6,404 nucleotides of DNA from Lawsonibacter sp. (GCA_022793355.1 JAAWCR010000178.1:1-6404), one strand, 5' to 3'; shown: positions 1 to 4,182, numbered from the stretch's first letter. Made by a program: numbers and translations. Notes: generated by a model from the letters alone, not told the origin.

Positions 1-202
1 CCATCTTCTTTTCCGCCTCGCTGAGCATGGATTCGTCCAGCTTGACAGCGTTGGCGTCCCGGGCGGCCTGGGCCGCCTCGTCCACCTGGGGGGCCGCCGG
101 GGCGGTGGGCTCCAGGGTCAGCGCCGGGGCCTCCACCGCCTGGGCCGCGGCGGAGTCAAAGGTAAGCTCGGGAGTTGTGTTCAGGTTCAGTTCGTCACTC
201 AT
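1..202 (-). CDS. TelA-like toxic anion resistance family protein, N-terminal part (cut by window edge)
   Basis: Leftward coding region; the 67 N-terminal residues are visible (MSDELNLNTTPELTF... to ...LDESMLSEAEKKM) and the rest lies outside the window. The start has a textbook AGGAGG site nine bases upstream of the ATG. The first ~50 residues are low complexity, rich in Ala, Pro and Glu, and end in the LSEAEKKM motif with which the conserved TelA/YaaN domain typically opens in Clostridia. TelA family proteins are linked to tellurite and other toxic-anion or envelope-stress resistance in some bacteria; their biochemical role is not settled. The partner directly upstream is an XpaC-family gene with a 24-base gap, the same pairing as xpaC-yaaN of Bacillus subtilis, which is the main support for the call. 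Only the poorly conserved end is visible, so family assignment rests on motif plus context. Confidence 0.72.
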   Translation of the reverse strand, partial: MSDELNLNTTPELTFDSAAAQAVEAPALTLEPTAPAAPQVDEAAQAARDANAVKLDESMLSEAEKKM

Positions 203-226
203 GATTTTGTTCCTCCTGTTCAAAAA

Positions 227-922
227 TTACAGCTCCAGGGTGGGGCCGTCCATCCCGCCGGCGGGCTTGGAGGGGCCGGACAGGCCCTCCTGGGCCAGCA
301 GGTTCTCCATGACGGTGATGTCGGTGGAGATGTCCAGAGCCTCATCGCTGAAGAGGGCGTCCAGCTGCTTGTCAAAGGCGGCGCACAGGGTATTGAGCAT
401 CTGCTCCACCTTGGTCTTGGTGGCGTCAATGTTGCTGCCCGACACGCCGGCGGAGTCCATCCGGTCGTAGGAGTTGAGCAACTTAATCGTGGTGGGCAGA
501 AAGTAGTCCAGAAAACGGGAAATCTGGGGCTGCTTGGCCGGCTGAGCAATCACGTGGTCGATGATCTTCCCCGTGACCTCCTCCAGATGGTCGATCTGGG
601 CGGAAATCTTCTCGTCTGGGATGGCATCGTTGAGCCGCCGCAGCTCGGAGACGGCCCGGTTTTTCTCCTTCCGGAGGGCGGCCACCTTGGGGTCCTCCTC
701 CTTCTTGGGCTGGGAGGGTTTGGCCTCCTCCTTGGGGGCGCCGGGGGTCTGATACACCTTGTCGGGAAAAAGGGCCTTGCCCACGGCGAAGGCAACGAAA
801 GACAGCCCGGCGCACAGGATGTAGTGCAGCGGGGCGTTCAGGGGAAAGAGCAGGGCGTAGCCCAGCCAGACCAGGCCCACCAGGTAGATGGGCAGGACGG
901 AGACTTTTTTGTGGGTGGTCAT
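227..922 (-). CDS. xpaC: XpaC family membrane protein (5-bromo-4-chloroindolyl phosphate hydrolysis family)
   Basis: Leftward gene of 231 residues. Two hydrophobic segments near the N-terminus (about residues 9-26 and 31-48) suggest a membrane hairpin, followed by a Pro/Lys/Glu-rich linker (about 55-80), a charged helical stretch that may be coiled coil, and a helical C-terminal domain. This is the usual XpaC layout. The family name comes from an X-Phos phenotype in Bacillus; a true enzymatic activity is not established. I chose the start at 922 (MTTHKKVSVLP) rather than the in-frame ATG at 949: GGAGG sits six bases before 922, while 949 lies at or upstream of the transcription start predicted from the TTGACA/TAAAAT promoter. 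It is the first gene of an operon with the TelA-like gene. Inference: the two proteins act together at the envelope under stress. Confidence 0.85.
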   Translation of the reverse strand: MTTHKKVSVLPIYLVGLVWLGYALLFPLNAPLHYILCAGLSFVAFAVGKALFPDKVYQTPGAPKEEAKPSQPKKEEDPKVAALRKEKNRAVSELRRLNDAIPDEKISAQIDHLEEVTGKIIDHVIAQPAKQPQISRFLDYFLPTTIKLLNSYDRMDSAGVSGSNIDATKTKVEQMLNTLCAAFDKQLDALFSDEALDISTDITVMENLLAQEGLSGPSKPAGGMDGPTLEL

Positions 923-953
923 GACGTACCTCCGCATAGAATGAATCATCTGT

Positions 954-983
954 ATTTTACCCCCAAAAGGCGGGAGGTGTCAA
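954..983 (-). promoter_or_regulatory. Sigma-A promoter of the xpaC-telA operon
   Basis: On the minus strand TTGACA (983-978) and TAAAAT (959-954) are separated by 18 bases. Transcription would begin near 947, leaving a short leader with the GGAGG site before the ATG at 922. It lies back to back with the promoter of the phospholipase gene, the two -35 boxes being 15 bases apart, so a factor bound between them could affect both. Confidence 0.65.
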
Positions 984-998
984 GAAAATTGGAAGGGT

Positions 999-1027
999 TT
1001 GCAAAATAGCCGGGAAGGGGGTATAAT
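999..1027 (+). promoter_or_regulatory. Sigma-A promoter of the patatin-like phospholipase gene
   Basis: TTGCAA (999-1004), a 17-base spacer and a perfect TATAAT (1022-1027). Transcription would start near 1034, just before the hairpin at 1037-1053. The same hexamers, spacing and a GG directly before TATAAT recur at two other promoters in this window (3283 and 3728). Confidence 0.75.
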
Positions 1028-1030
1028 AAG

Positions 1031-1053
1031 AAAAAACGCCCGCCAGGCGGGCG
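1031..1053. promoter_or_regulatory. GC-rich hairpin in the 5' leader; also terminator-like on the minus strand
   Basis: Bases 1037-1053 form a perfect palindrome around a central A (CGCCCGCC A GGCGGGCG), giving about seven G-C pairs with a three-base loop. In the rightward mRNA it sits within a few bases of the predicted 5' end and one base before the GGGAGG ribosome binding site (1055-1060). Read on the minus strand the same stem is followed by six T residues (1036-1031), the shape of an intrinsic terminator. It could stabilise the mRNA, tune translation, or stop antisense transcripts before the xpaC promoter. Confidence 0.6.
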
Positions 1054-1065
1054 CGGGAGGTTTGT

Positions 1066-1914
1066 ATGAAAACAGGGCTTGTATTGGAGGGCGGAGCCCT
1101 CCGGGCTATTTTTTCCAGCGGCGTGTGCGACGGCCTGCTGGAGGGCGGCGTTATGGCCGACTATGTGATCGGCGTGTCGGCCGGCATCGCCTACGGGGTG
1201 AGCTATGTTTCCCGGCAGCCCCGGCGCAACCTGGAGGTGGTGACTCGCTTCGCACGGGACAGGCGCTATATGGGCCTGCGCAACCTGACCGCCCGGGACA
1301 ACCGCTGCTACTTTGGACTGGAGTTCGCCTACAGCACCATCCCCAACCAGCTGATACCCTTCGATTACGACACCTTCGCCGCCTTCCCCGGCGAGGTGGA
1401 GGCGGTGGTGACCAACCTGAACACCGGAAAGGCCGACTATCTGCCCGTCCCCCGGCGGGACAGGGAATCCATCGTCCTCCAGGCCAGCTGCGCCATGCCG
1501 CTGCTGTTTCCCATCTTTGAAATCGGCGGCCAGCCCTACCTGGACGGCGGCGTCGGCGATGCCATCCCCTGGCGGCGGGCGCTGGACCGGTGCGACCGGG
1601 TGATTGTGGTCCTGACCCGCCCTAGAACTTACCGTCGCAAGCCCGACCGCATGATGAACCTGATCCGCAGGCGGTATCGGGAGTACCCCGCCTTCGTGGA
1701 GGCTATGGAGGGCCGAGCGGAGGCCTACAACCGGGACCGGGCAATGCTGTTCCGGGCGGAACGGGCCGGAAAGCTGCTGGTGATTGCGCCCAGATCTACC
1801 CTGGGTGTGGCCCGGACGGAGCGGGACACCGAAAAGCTGCGGCTGCTGTGGGCGGAGGGCTACCAGACAGCGGTGGACCGGATGGAGGAAATCAGGGATT
1901 ATCTGCGAGATTGA
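1066..1914 (+). CDS. Patatin-like phospholipase family protein (YjjU/RssA type)
   Basis: Protein of 282 residues, predicted to be a serine acyl hydrolase acting on phospholipids or other acyl esters, cytoplasmic or membrane-peripheral since no signal peptide is visible. The patatin signatures are all present in order: the oxyanion-hole loop GGALR (residues 9-13), the nucleophile elbow G-V-S-A-G with Ser38, and the DGG motif with Asp160, forming the Ser-Asp dyad. The N-terminus begins directly with the first beta strand (KTGLVLEGG), as in the short bacterial patatins. The C-terminal ~100 residues are Arg-rich and helical, like the C-terminal extension (DUF6363 type) of YjjU-like proteins. Start supported by GGGAGG five bases before the ATG. 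Own promoter; no neighbouring gene reads the same way before 2169. The 3' end overlaps the convergent small gene by 23 bases and no terminator follows. Natural substrate unknown. Confidence 0.88.
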   Translation: MKTGLVLEGGALRAIFSSGVCDGLLEGGVMADYVIGVSAGIAYGVSYVSRQPRRNLEVVTRFARDRRYMGLRNLTARDNRCYFGLEFAYSTIPNQLIPFDYDTFAAFPGEVEAVVTNLNTGKADYLPVPRRDRESIVLQASCAMPLLFPIFEIGGQPYLDGGVGDAIPWRRALDRCDRVIVVLTRPRTYRRKPDRMMNLIRRRYREYPAFVEAMEGRAEAYNRDRAMLFRAERAGKLLVIAPRSTLGVARTERDTEKLRLLWAEGYQTAVDRMEEIRDYLRD

Positions 1915-2101
1915 GGGCCGCGGCGGTCCGGCCCGCCCGGCCGGGCTCCAGGGCGTAGAGACTCAGCGTGTCCCCCACAATGGTGAAAAAGGCCCCCAGC
2001 TTGGCCAGCTGGGCCTGGCTCTGCCCCTGAGCCAGCGCGGCGGAAAGCGCTACCGCCATGGTGAGCAGTTCCCCGCTGTTGGCGTTATAGATGGTAGACA
2101 A
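1892..2101 (-). CDS. Small DUF6774-like protein, about 69 residues
   Basis: Leftward small gene. The central part, ELLTMAVALSAALAQGQ then LAKLGAFFTIVGDTLSLYA, resembles the short DUF6774-type proteins of Clostridia, whose hallmark is two amphipathic helices with LG..F...GDTL in the second; this comparison is from memory. Function unknown. The start is uncertain: a GTG at 2110 would add three residues, but the purine-rich AGGGGG stretch abuts it directly, whereas it lies eight bases before the in-frame TTG at 2101, so I prefer TTG. The hydrophobic pattern fits helices rather than a long membrane span. The C-terminal tail (GRAGRTAAALNLADNP) is low complexity and overlaps the end of the phospholipase gene on the other strand. 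Its start region is divergent from DUF3842. If the family resemblance fails, this is a chance ORF in GC-rich DNA. Confidence 0.6.
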   Translation of the reverse strand: MSTIYNANSGELLTMAVALSAALAQGQSQAQLAKLGAFFTIVGDTLSLYALEPGRAGRTAAALNLADNP

Positions 2102-2102
2102 A

Positions 2103-2131
2103 TTGACCACCCCCCTGGCCTATTCTATGTG
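2103..2131 (+). promoter_or_regulatory. Possible promoter of the DUF3842 gene
   Basis: TTGACC (2103-2108), 17 bases, then TATGTG (2126-2131). The -10 box is weak. It overlaps the start region of the leftward small gene, so the two could interfere with each other. The alternative is read-through from the phospholipase gene, since no terminator is visible between them. Confidence 0.35.
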
Positions 2132-2168
2132 CGACCGGGGGAGTCCGGTGCGGAAAAAGGAGTTTTGT

Positions 2169-2579
2169 ATGAAAATTGTTGTCATCGACGGCCAGGGTGG
2201 CCGGCTGGGCTGCCTGCTGGTGGAACGGGTCAAAGTCCGGCTGCCCCAGGCGCAGGTCTATGCCCTGGGTACCAATTCCGCCGCGACCGCCGCCATGCTC
2301 AGGGCGGGCGCGGACTTCGGCGCGACCGGGGAGAATCCAGTGGTGCGGGGCGTGGCGGACGCCGACGGCGTGCTGGGGCCCGTGGGTGTGGTGGTGGCCA
2401 ACGCAATCCTGGGGGAGGTAACCCCCGCGATGGCCGGGGCCGTAGGCAGCTGCCGGGCCAGGAAGTGTCTGGTGCCGATGAACAGCTGCGGCGTGACGGT
2501 GGCCGGCGTGGAGGATCTGCCCCTGCCCGCTTACGCGGCTCAGGCGGTGGAGGACCTGGCGGCCGGGTTGGAAAAATAA
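2169..2579 (+). CDS. DUF3842 family protein
   Basis: Protein of 136 residues. It opens with MKIVVIDGQGGRLG, a Rossmann-like beta strand plus glycine loop (Gly8, Gly10, Gly11, Gly14), followed by the family-typical blocks GTNSAATAAMLRAGAD (residues 34-49), GATGEN (51-56), GPVGVVVANAILGEVTPAMA (70-89) and a C-terminal MNSCGVTVAGV segment. This is the full set of DUF3842 motifs, widespread in Clostridia; the biochemical role is unknown, though the fold suggests binding of a nucleotide or other phosphate-bearing ligand (inference). Several positions that are often Gly-Ile in relatives are Arg-Leu here (residues 12-13), which may alter the loop. Length is normal for the family. Start fixed by AAGGAG six bases before the ATG. 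No terminator follows; the tRNA-Leu promoter begins 13 bases after the stop codon. Confidence 0.85.
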   Translation: MKIVVIDGQGGRLGCLLVERVKVRLPQAQVYALGTNSAATAAMLRAGADFGATGENPVVRGVADADGVLGPVGVVVANAILGEVTPAMAGAVGSCRARKCLVPMNSCGVTVAGVEDLPLPAYAAQAVEDLAAGLEK

Positions 2580-2592
2580 CACGTTTCGGTGA

Positions 2593-2621
2593 TTGACATT
2601 TTTGCTCCGGTCCTGTATGAT
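2593..2621 (+). promoter_or_regulatory. Promoter of tRNA-Leu
   Basis: Consensus TTGACA (2593-2598), 17 bases, TATGAT (2616-2621). Transcription would start near 2628, about 35 bases before the mature tRNA 5' end. The position right behind the DUF3842 stop codon means the tRNA has its own promoter. Confidence 0.8.
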
Positions 2622-2632
2622 GGTAGTCGGCT

Positions 2633-2654
2633 GGTGGCAGGACGCCCTGCCGCC
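2633..2654 (+). other. Hairpin in the tRNA-Leu leader
   Basis: GGTGGCAGG (2633-2641), loop ACGC, CCTGCCGCC (2646-2654): nine pairs including one T-G wobble. It lies in the pre-tRNA 5' leader, eight bases before the mature end, where it could shape RNase P processing or block misfolding of the GC-rich acceptor arm (inference). Confidence 0.5.
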
Positions 2655-2662
2655 GGCGTTTG

Positions 2663-2747
2663 GCGGGCATGATGGAATTGGCAGACATGCGAGATTTAGG
2701 TTCTCGTGCAGCGATGCGTTGGGGTTCAAATCCCCATGCCCGCACCA
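2663..2747 (+). tRNA. tRNA-Leu, anticodon TAG (UAG), CCA encoded
   Basis: Acceptor stem GCGGGCA (2663-2669) pairs with TGCCCGC (2737-2743); discriminator A2744 and encoded CCA 2745-2747. The anticodon stem CGAGA/TCTCG encloses the loop TTTAGGT, with TAG at 2697-2699. A long variable arm (about 2707-2718) marks it as class II, as expected for leucine. The T arm is TGGGG-TTCAAAT-CCCCA (2720-2736). It reads CUA and, by wobble, other CUN codons. It is a single gene rather than part of a tRNA cluster, and mobile-element remnants lie downstream of it. Confidence 0.96.
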
Positions 2748-2804
2748 GAAAAAGAGGTCAAAAAAGATTTTTGGTGAAAAAAACCGAGAGATTTCAAGAC
2801 CTCA

Positions 2805-2854
2805 GAGGCCCCTGGATAACGAAAATCCAAGGGCCTCAAAATTTAGATTTTTCC
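2805..2854 (+). terminator. Probable terminator hairpin downstream of tRNA-Leu
   Basis: GAGGCCC-C-TGGAT (2805-2817) pairs with ATCCA-A-GGGCCTC (2825-2837): 12 pairs with one C/A mismatch and the loop AACGAAA. It is followed by AAAATTTAGATTTTT, a broken T-tract, so termination may be incomplete. A further outer pairing, GAGGTC (2754-2759) with GACCTC (2798-2803), encloses the A-rich stretch between the tRNA and this hairpin. Confidence 0.55.
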
Positions 2855-2910
2855 CCGCCTCCTATTCACTCAGGCAGGACTTAACCCTGCGGCAAAACAG
2901 TTTCAAATAG

Positions 2911-2930
2911 GGCGCTGAGATTTTAGCGCC
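2911..2930. other. Hairpin beside the decayed mobilization gene, oriT-like on the minus strand
   Basis: GGCGCT (2911-2916) pairs with AGCGCC (2925-2930) around an eight-base loop. On the minus strand the right part reads CTCAGCGCCCTA; its GCGCCCT core is shared with the nic region of RSF1010/MobQ-type oriT sites (TAAGTGCGCCCT). The match is short and could be chance; proximity to a DUF3847 remnant is the only context support. Confidence 0.25.
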
Positions 2931-2938
2931 TGCGTCGG

Positions 2939-2985
2939 GCGTCGATCCGTCAGTTCTAAGAGAATTGACAGACCGGCGCTTTTTT
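2939..2985 (+). terminator. Long hairpin followed by T6, terminator-like
   Basis: Inner stem GTCAGTTCT (2949-2957) with AGAATTGAC (2961-2969), loop AAG, nine pairs with one G-T. Outer stem GCGTCG.TC (2939-2947) with GA.CGGCGC (2971-2979), with one T-G wobble and two mismatches in all. Six T residues follow at 2980-2985. On the plus strand this is a good intrinsic terminator shape, yet nothing visible here needs it except read-through from tRNA-Leu. It lies inside the broken leftward frame, so it may be the end of the inserted element or part of its transfer origin. Confidence 0.45.
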
Positions 2986-3103
2986 CTCTCGCCCTTAGTG
3001 TAGTAGCGGATGCGGTTCTCGTACCGCTGCCCCCGGCGCTGATACTGCTCTGCTTTGACAGTGGCCTCAGCACGTTCTTTTTCCAGTTACTCGTGTGATT
3101 TCT

Positions 3104-3289
3104 TCATGGTCTTTGACCTCCTATTACAGTGCCGTTGATAACAGCTTCTATTCCTGGCTTAGGTTCTGCATAGGCGATAACGGAAATATCTTCGGCTCCA
3201 TCAGCCCCATAGACACGATATAGCTCTGATAATTCCACATTTGTATTGCTATCAAACACATCTAGATAGAGGAAATTTCTACTTGCAAA
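3104..3289 (-). pseudogene. C-terminal fragment of an unrecognised mobile-element protein
   Basis: Leftward frame without its own start, ending at TGA 3106-3104, which overlaps the ATG of the DUF3847-like gene (ATGA). The readable part is about 60 residues: FASRNFLYLDVFDSNTNVEL, then SELYRVYGADGAEDISVIAY, then AEPKPGIEAVINGTVIGGQRP. Its composition is protein-like and acidic, and the coupling to a mobilization-type gene indicates it is the 3' end of the next gene up in the old element. I do not recognise the family. The 5' limit is uncertain: the frame stays open to the tRNA-Gly gene, but the tRNA promoter begins at 3283, so the junction with chromosomal DNA is probably near there. Two sampled 60-base lines here are 43-45% GC by my count, against 67% in one line of the phospholipase gene, which fits an acquired origin. 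Confidence 0.5.
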
Positions 3290-3311
3290 GTGAGATGCCT
3301 TGTGGTATAAT
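3283..3311 (+). promoter_or_regulatory. Promoter of tRNA-Gly
   Basis: TTGCAA (3283-3288), 17 bases, TATAAT (3306-3311), with transcription expected to start near 3318, about 15 bases before the mature tRNA. It has the same hexamers and spacing as the promoters at 999 and 3728. Its upstream flank is the mobile-element remnant, so any original upstream sequence has been replaced. Confidence 0.8.
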
Positions 3312-3332
3312 ACAAAAGAACTTAAAAAGTAT

Positions 3333-3406
3333 GCAGGTGTAGTTCAATGGCAGAATGTCAGCTTCCCAAGCTGAACACGAGGGTTCGATTCCCTTCACCT
3401 GCTCCA
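3333..3406 (+). tRNA. tRNA-Gly, anticodon CCC, CCA encoded
   Basis: Acceptor stem GCAGGTG (3333-3339) pairs with CACCTGC (3396-3402); discriminator T3403, typical of bacterial tRNA-Gly, and encoded CCA 3404-3406. The anticodon stem TCAGC/GCTGA (3358-3362 with 3370-3374) holds the loop TTCCCAA with CCC at 3365-3367. The T arm GAGGG-TTCGATT-CCCTT is standard apart from one wobble-type closing pair. It reads GGG, a specialised isoacceptor next to the usual UCC tRNA. Confidence 0.95.
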
Positions 3407-3410
3407 AGTC

Positions 3411-3445
3411 GGAGCAAGCGTTATAGCGCTTGCTCTAACTTTTTT
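3411..3445 (+). terminator. Intrinsic terminator of tRNA-Gly
   Basis: GAGCAAGCG (3412-3420), loop TTATAG, CGCTTGCTC (3427-3435): nine perfect pairs plus a G-T at the base. AAC and six T residues follow (3440-3445). It begins five bases after the tRNA CCA end. Confidence 0.9.
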
Positions 3446-3507
3446 CAAATTAAAAAGATAAGGGAAGAGGGCACCGGATTTTAAAGCGGCAATAGAAATA
3501 AGGATAA

Positions 3508-3642
3508 ATAGGGCCCTCGTCCGTTAAGGGGGAAGGGGTATCCGTAAAATCTTTTTCCCCCATTGTGTTTAGAACGATGGTAAAAGGAGCGACAGAAATG
3601 GACTGCAGAATTGAGCGCAAAGAAGCGTTCCGCATTTTGGGG
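3508..3642 (+). pseudogene. Relic of an AraC/GyrI-type regulator (interdomain segment only)
   Basis: A rightward frame from after TAA at 3505-3507 reads ...GVSVKSFSPIVFRTMVKGATE then MDCRIERKEAFRILG. This strongly resembles the linker and first strand of AraC-family regulators that carry a C-terminal GyrI-like effector-binding domain, which in Clostridia typically read ..PPITFTxxxKGVTEMDYRIEKKEAFRIVG. Nothing before it encodes the AraC helix-turn-helix pair and nothing after FRILG continues the GyrI fold; the following 48 residues to the stop are Gly/Arg-rich and unlike it. AAAGGAG sits eight bases before the internal ATG at 3598, so a 63-residue peptide (3598-3789) could in principle be made, but it overlaps the next gene's start. 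I read it as a gene remnant; resemblance is from memory. Confidence 0.45.
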
Positions 3643-3653
3643 TCCGGTCAGAG

Positions 3654-3748
3654 CGGAAAAGGCCTCATTGATCCGGGCCGGCGGAATATCCGGAAAAGGC
3701 GGGGAATGTGTTTGCGCGTTTCTGCGGTTGCAAAAACCGGGCCGGCGG
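3654..3748. repeat. Two pairs of short direct repeats upstream of and within the 3786 gene promoter
   Basis: CCGGGCCGGCGG occurs at 3673-3684 and again at 3737-3748, 64 bases apart; the second copy fills most of the spacer between the -35 and -10 boxes. CGGAAAAGGC occurs at 3654-3663 and 3691-3700, 37 bases apart. The copies interleave. They may be regulator binding sites or leftovers of a small duplication; GC-rich context makes chance possible. Confidence 0.5.
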
Positions 3749-3756
3749 GGTATAAT
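3728..3756 (+). promoter_or_regulatory. Promoter of the 127-residue protein gene
   Basis: TTGCAA (3728-3733), 17 bases, TATAAT (3751-3756). Transcription would start near 3763, giving a leader of about 23 bases that contains the GGGGAGG ribosome binding site (3772-3778). The spacer carries the 12-base repeat CCGGGCCGGCGG. Confidence 0.78.
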
Positions 3757-3785
3757 CACTCCATCCGAATCGGGGAGGCGTTCTT

Positions 3786-4169
3786 ATGAGGTTTAAAGCG
3801 GAAACGGCACAGGGCCAGCCCACGCTTCAGGAGCTGGAGGAGGACTATGCCCAGGCGCAGGACCTGGGAAAGGTTCGGCTGGGAGAGGGGTGGATATTCT
3901 TTCCGAAATTTTCCGGAATTTCGTATCTGTCCTATGCGCAGGTGGTTCGAGCCTGGCTGCGTCAGGAGGAGGTCAAGGCGCGGCTGTGCTGCGGAACCGC
4001 CAACTTTGACCAGTTCTATCTGGTGATGGAGTGCGCCGACGGCAAGCGGCGCCGGGGCCAGGTGCTAGACAAGCATTTGGGCCAGATTGGCCTGGACCGT
4101 ATCGCGGAGCGAAACCCGGCGGTTAAAATTGGGTATGTGAAGCCCCAACAGGGGCAGGAGAAGAGGTAA
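3786..4169 (+). CDS. Conserved-looking hypothetical protein, 127 residues
   Basis: I do not recognise this protein with confidence. The start is fixed by GGGGAGG seven bases before the ATG and by its own promoter. There is no signal peptide and no membrane span. The N-terminal ~30 residues form an acidic helix (LQELEEDYAQAQDLG). The core (about 27-115) alternates strands and ends in a helix: KVRLGEGWIFFPKF, ISYLSYAQVVRAWLRQEE, ARLCCGTANFDQFYLVMECADGKR, then a helix with HLGQIGLDRIAERNPAV. Strand pairs separated by turns, closed by one helix, recall small PH-like domain proteins (DUF6709 type) of Clostridia, but that is only a guess from pattern. Adjacent cysteines at 68-69 and a third at 83 are notable but do not form a metal-site motif. 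It is transcribed alone: promoter in front, strong terminator behind. Confidence 0.75.
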   Translation: MRFKAETAQGQPTLQELEEDYAQAQDLGKVRLGEGWIFFPKFSGISYLSYAQVVRAWLRQEEVKARLCCGTANFDQFYLVMECADGKRRRGQVLDKHLGQIGLDRIAERNPAVKIGYVKPQQGQEKR

Positions 4170-4182
4170 AACGGGAACGGAG

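Larger units (their letters stand above)
2862..3107 (-). pseudogene. Broken DUF3847-like gene of a mobilizable element
   Basis: Leftward reading frame of 81 codons from ATG at 3107 with a good site (GGAGG nine bases upstream). The translation is MKKSHE-stop-LEKERAEATVKAEQYQR followed by RGQRYENRIRYYTKGERKKR. The TAA at 3089-3087 replaces what in relatives would be a Gln codon (CAA), a one-base change. The segment up to GERKKR matches the DUF3847 pattern (charged coiled coil, then ..GxRKKR), known from small genes beside MobA/MobL relaxase modules of Firmicutes mobile elements. After KKR the expected THRL..RGA..ES continuation is missing and the frame runs into unrelated residues until TAG at 2862, so the 3' part is deleted or replaced. 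It overlaps the stop codon of the upstream fragment by ATGA, showing it was once translationally coupled. The function is lost unless a downstream start is used. Confidence 0.7.

Noticed and set aside
923..949. Extended start of the XpaC gene at the ATG at 949 (nine extra residues)
   Set aside because: The GGAGG site lies inside that extension and the predicted transcription start is near 947, so 922 is the better start.
1935..1946. Palindrome GCCCGGCCGGGC as a terminator between the convergent genes
   Set aside because: No T-tract on either side, and it lies in the coding part of the small leftward gene.
2085..2745. Long leftward frames opposite DUF3842 and tRNA-Leu
   Set aside because: They run through a tRNA gene and mirror a well-supported family gene; composition is Pro/Arg/His-rich, typical of GC-driven open frames.
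2593..2910. Rightward frames across tRNA-Leu and its terminator
   Set aside because: They translate tRNA and hairpin sequence; no ribosome binding site or family-like residues.
2748..3332. Duplicated tRNA 3' ends (attachment repeats) around the mobile remnant
   Set aside because: I searched by eye for a copy of the tRNA-Leu 3' end and of the tRNA-Gly ends and found none.
3565..3796. Rightward 60-75 residue frames before the 3786 gene as intact genes
   Set aside because: Only the first part resembles a known family; the rest is Arg/Gly-rich and runs over the promoter of the next gene. Treated as a relic instead.
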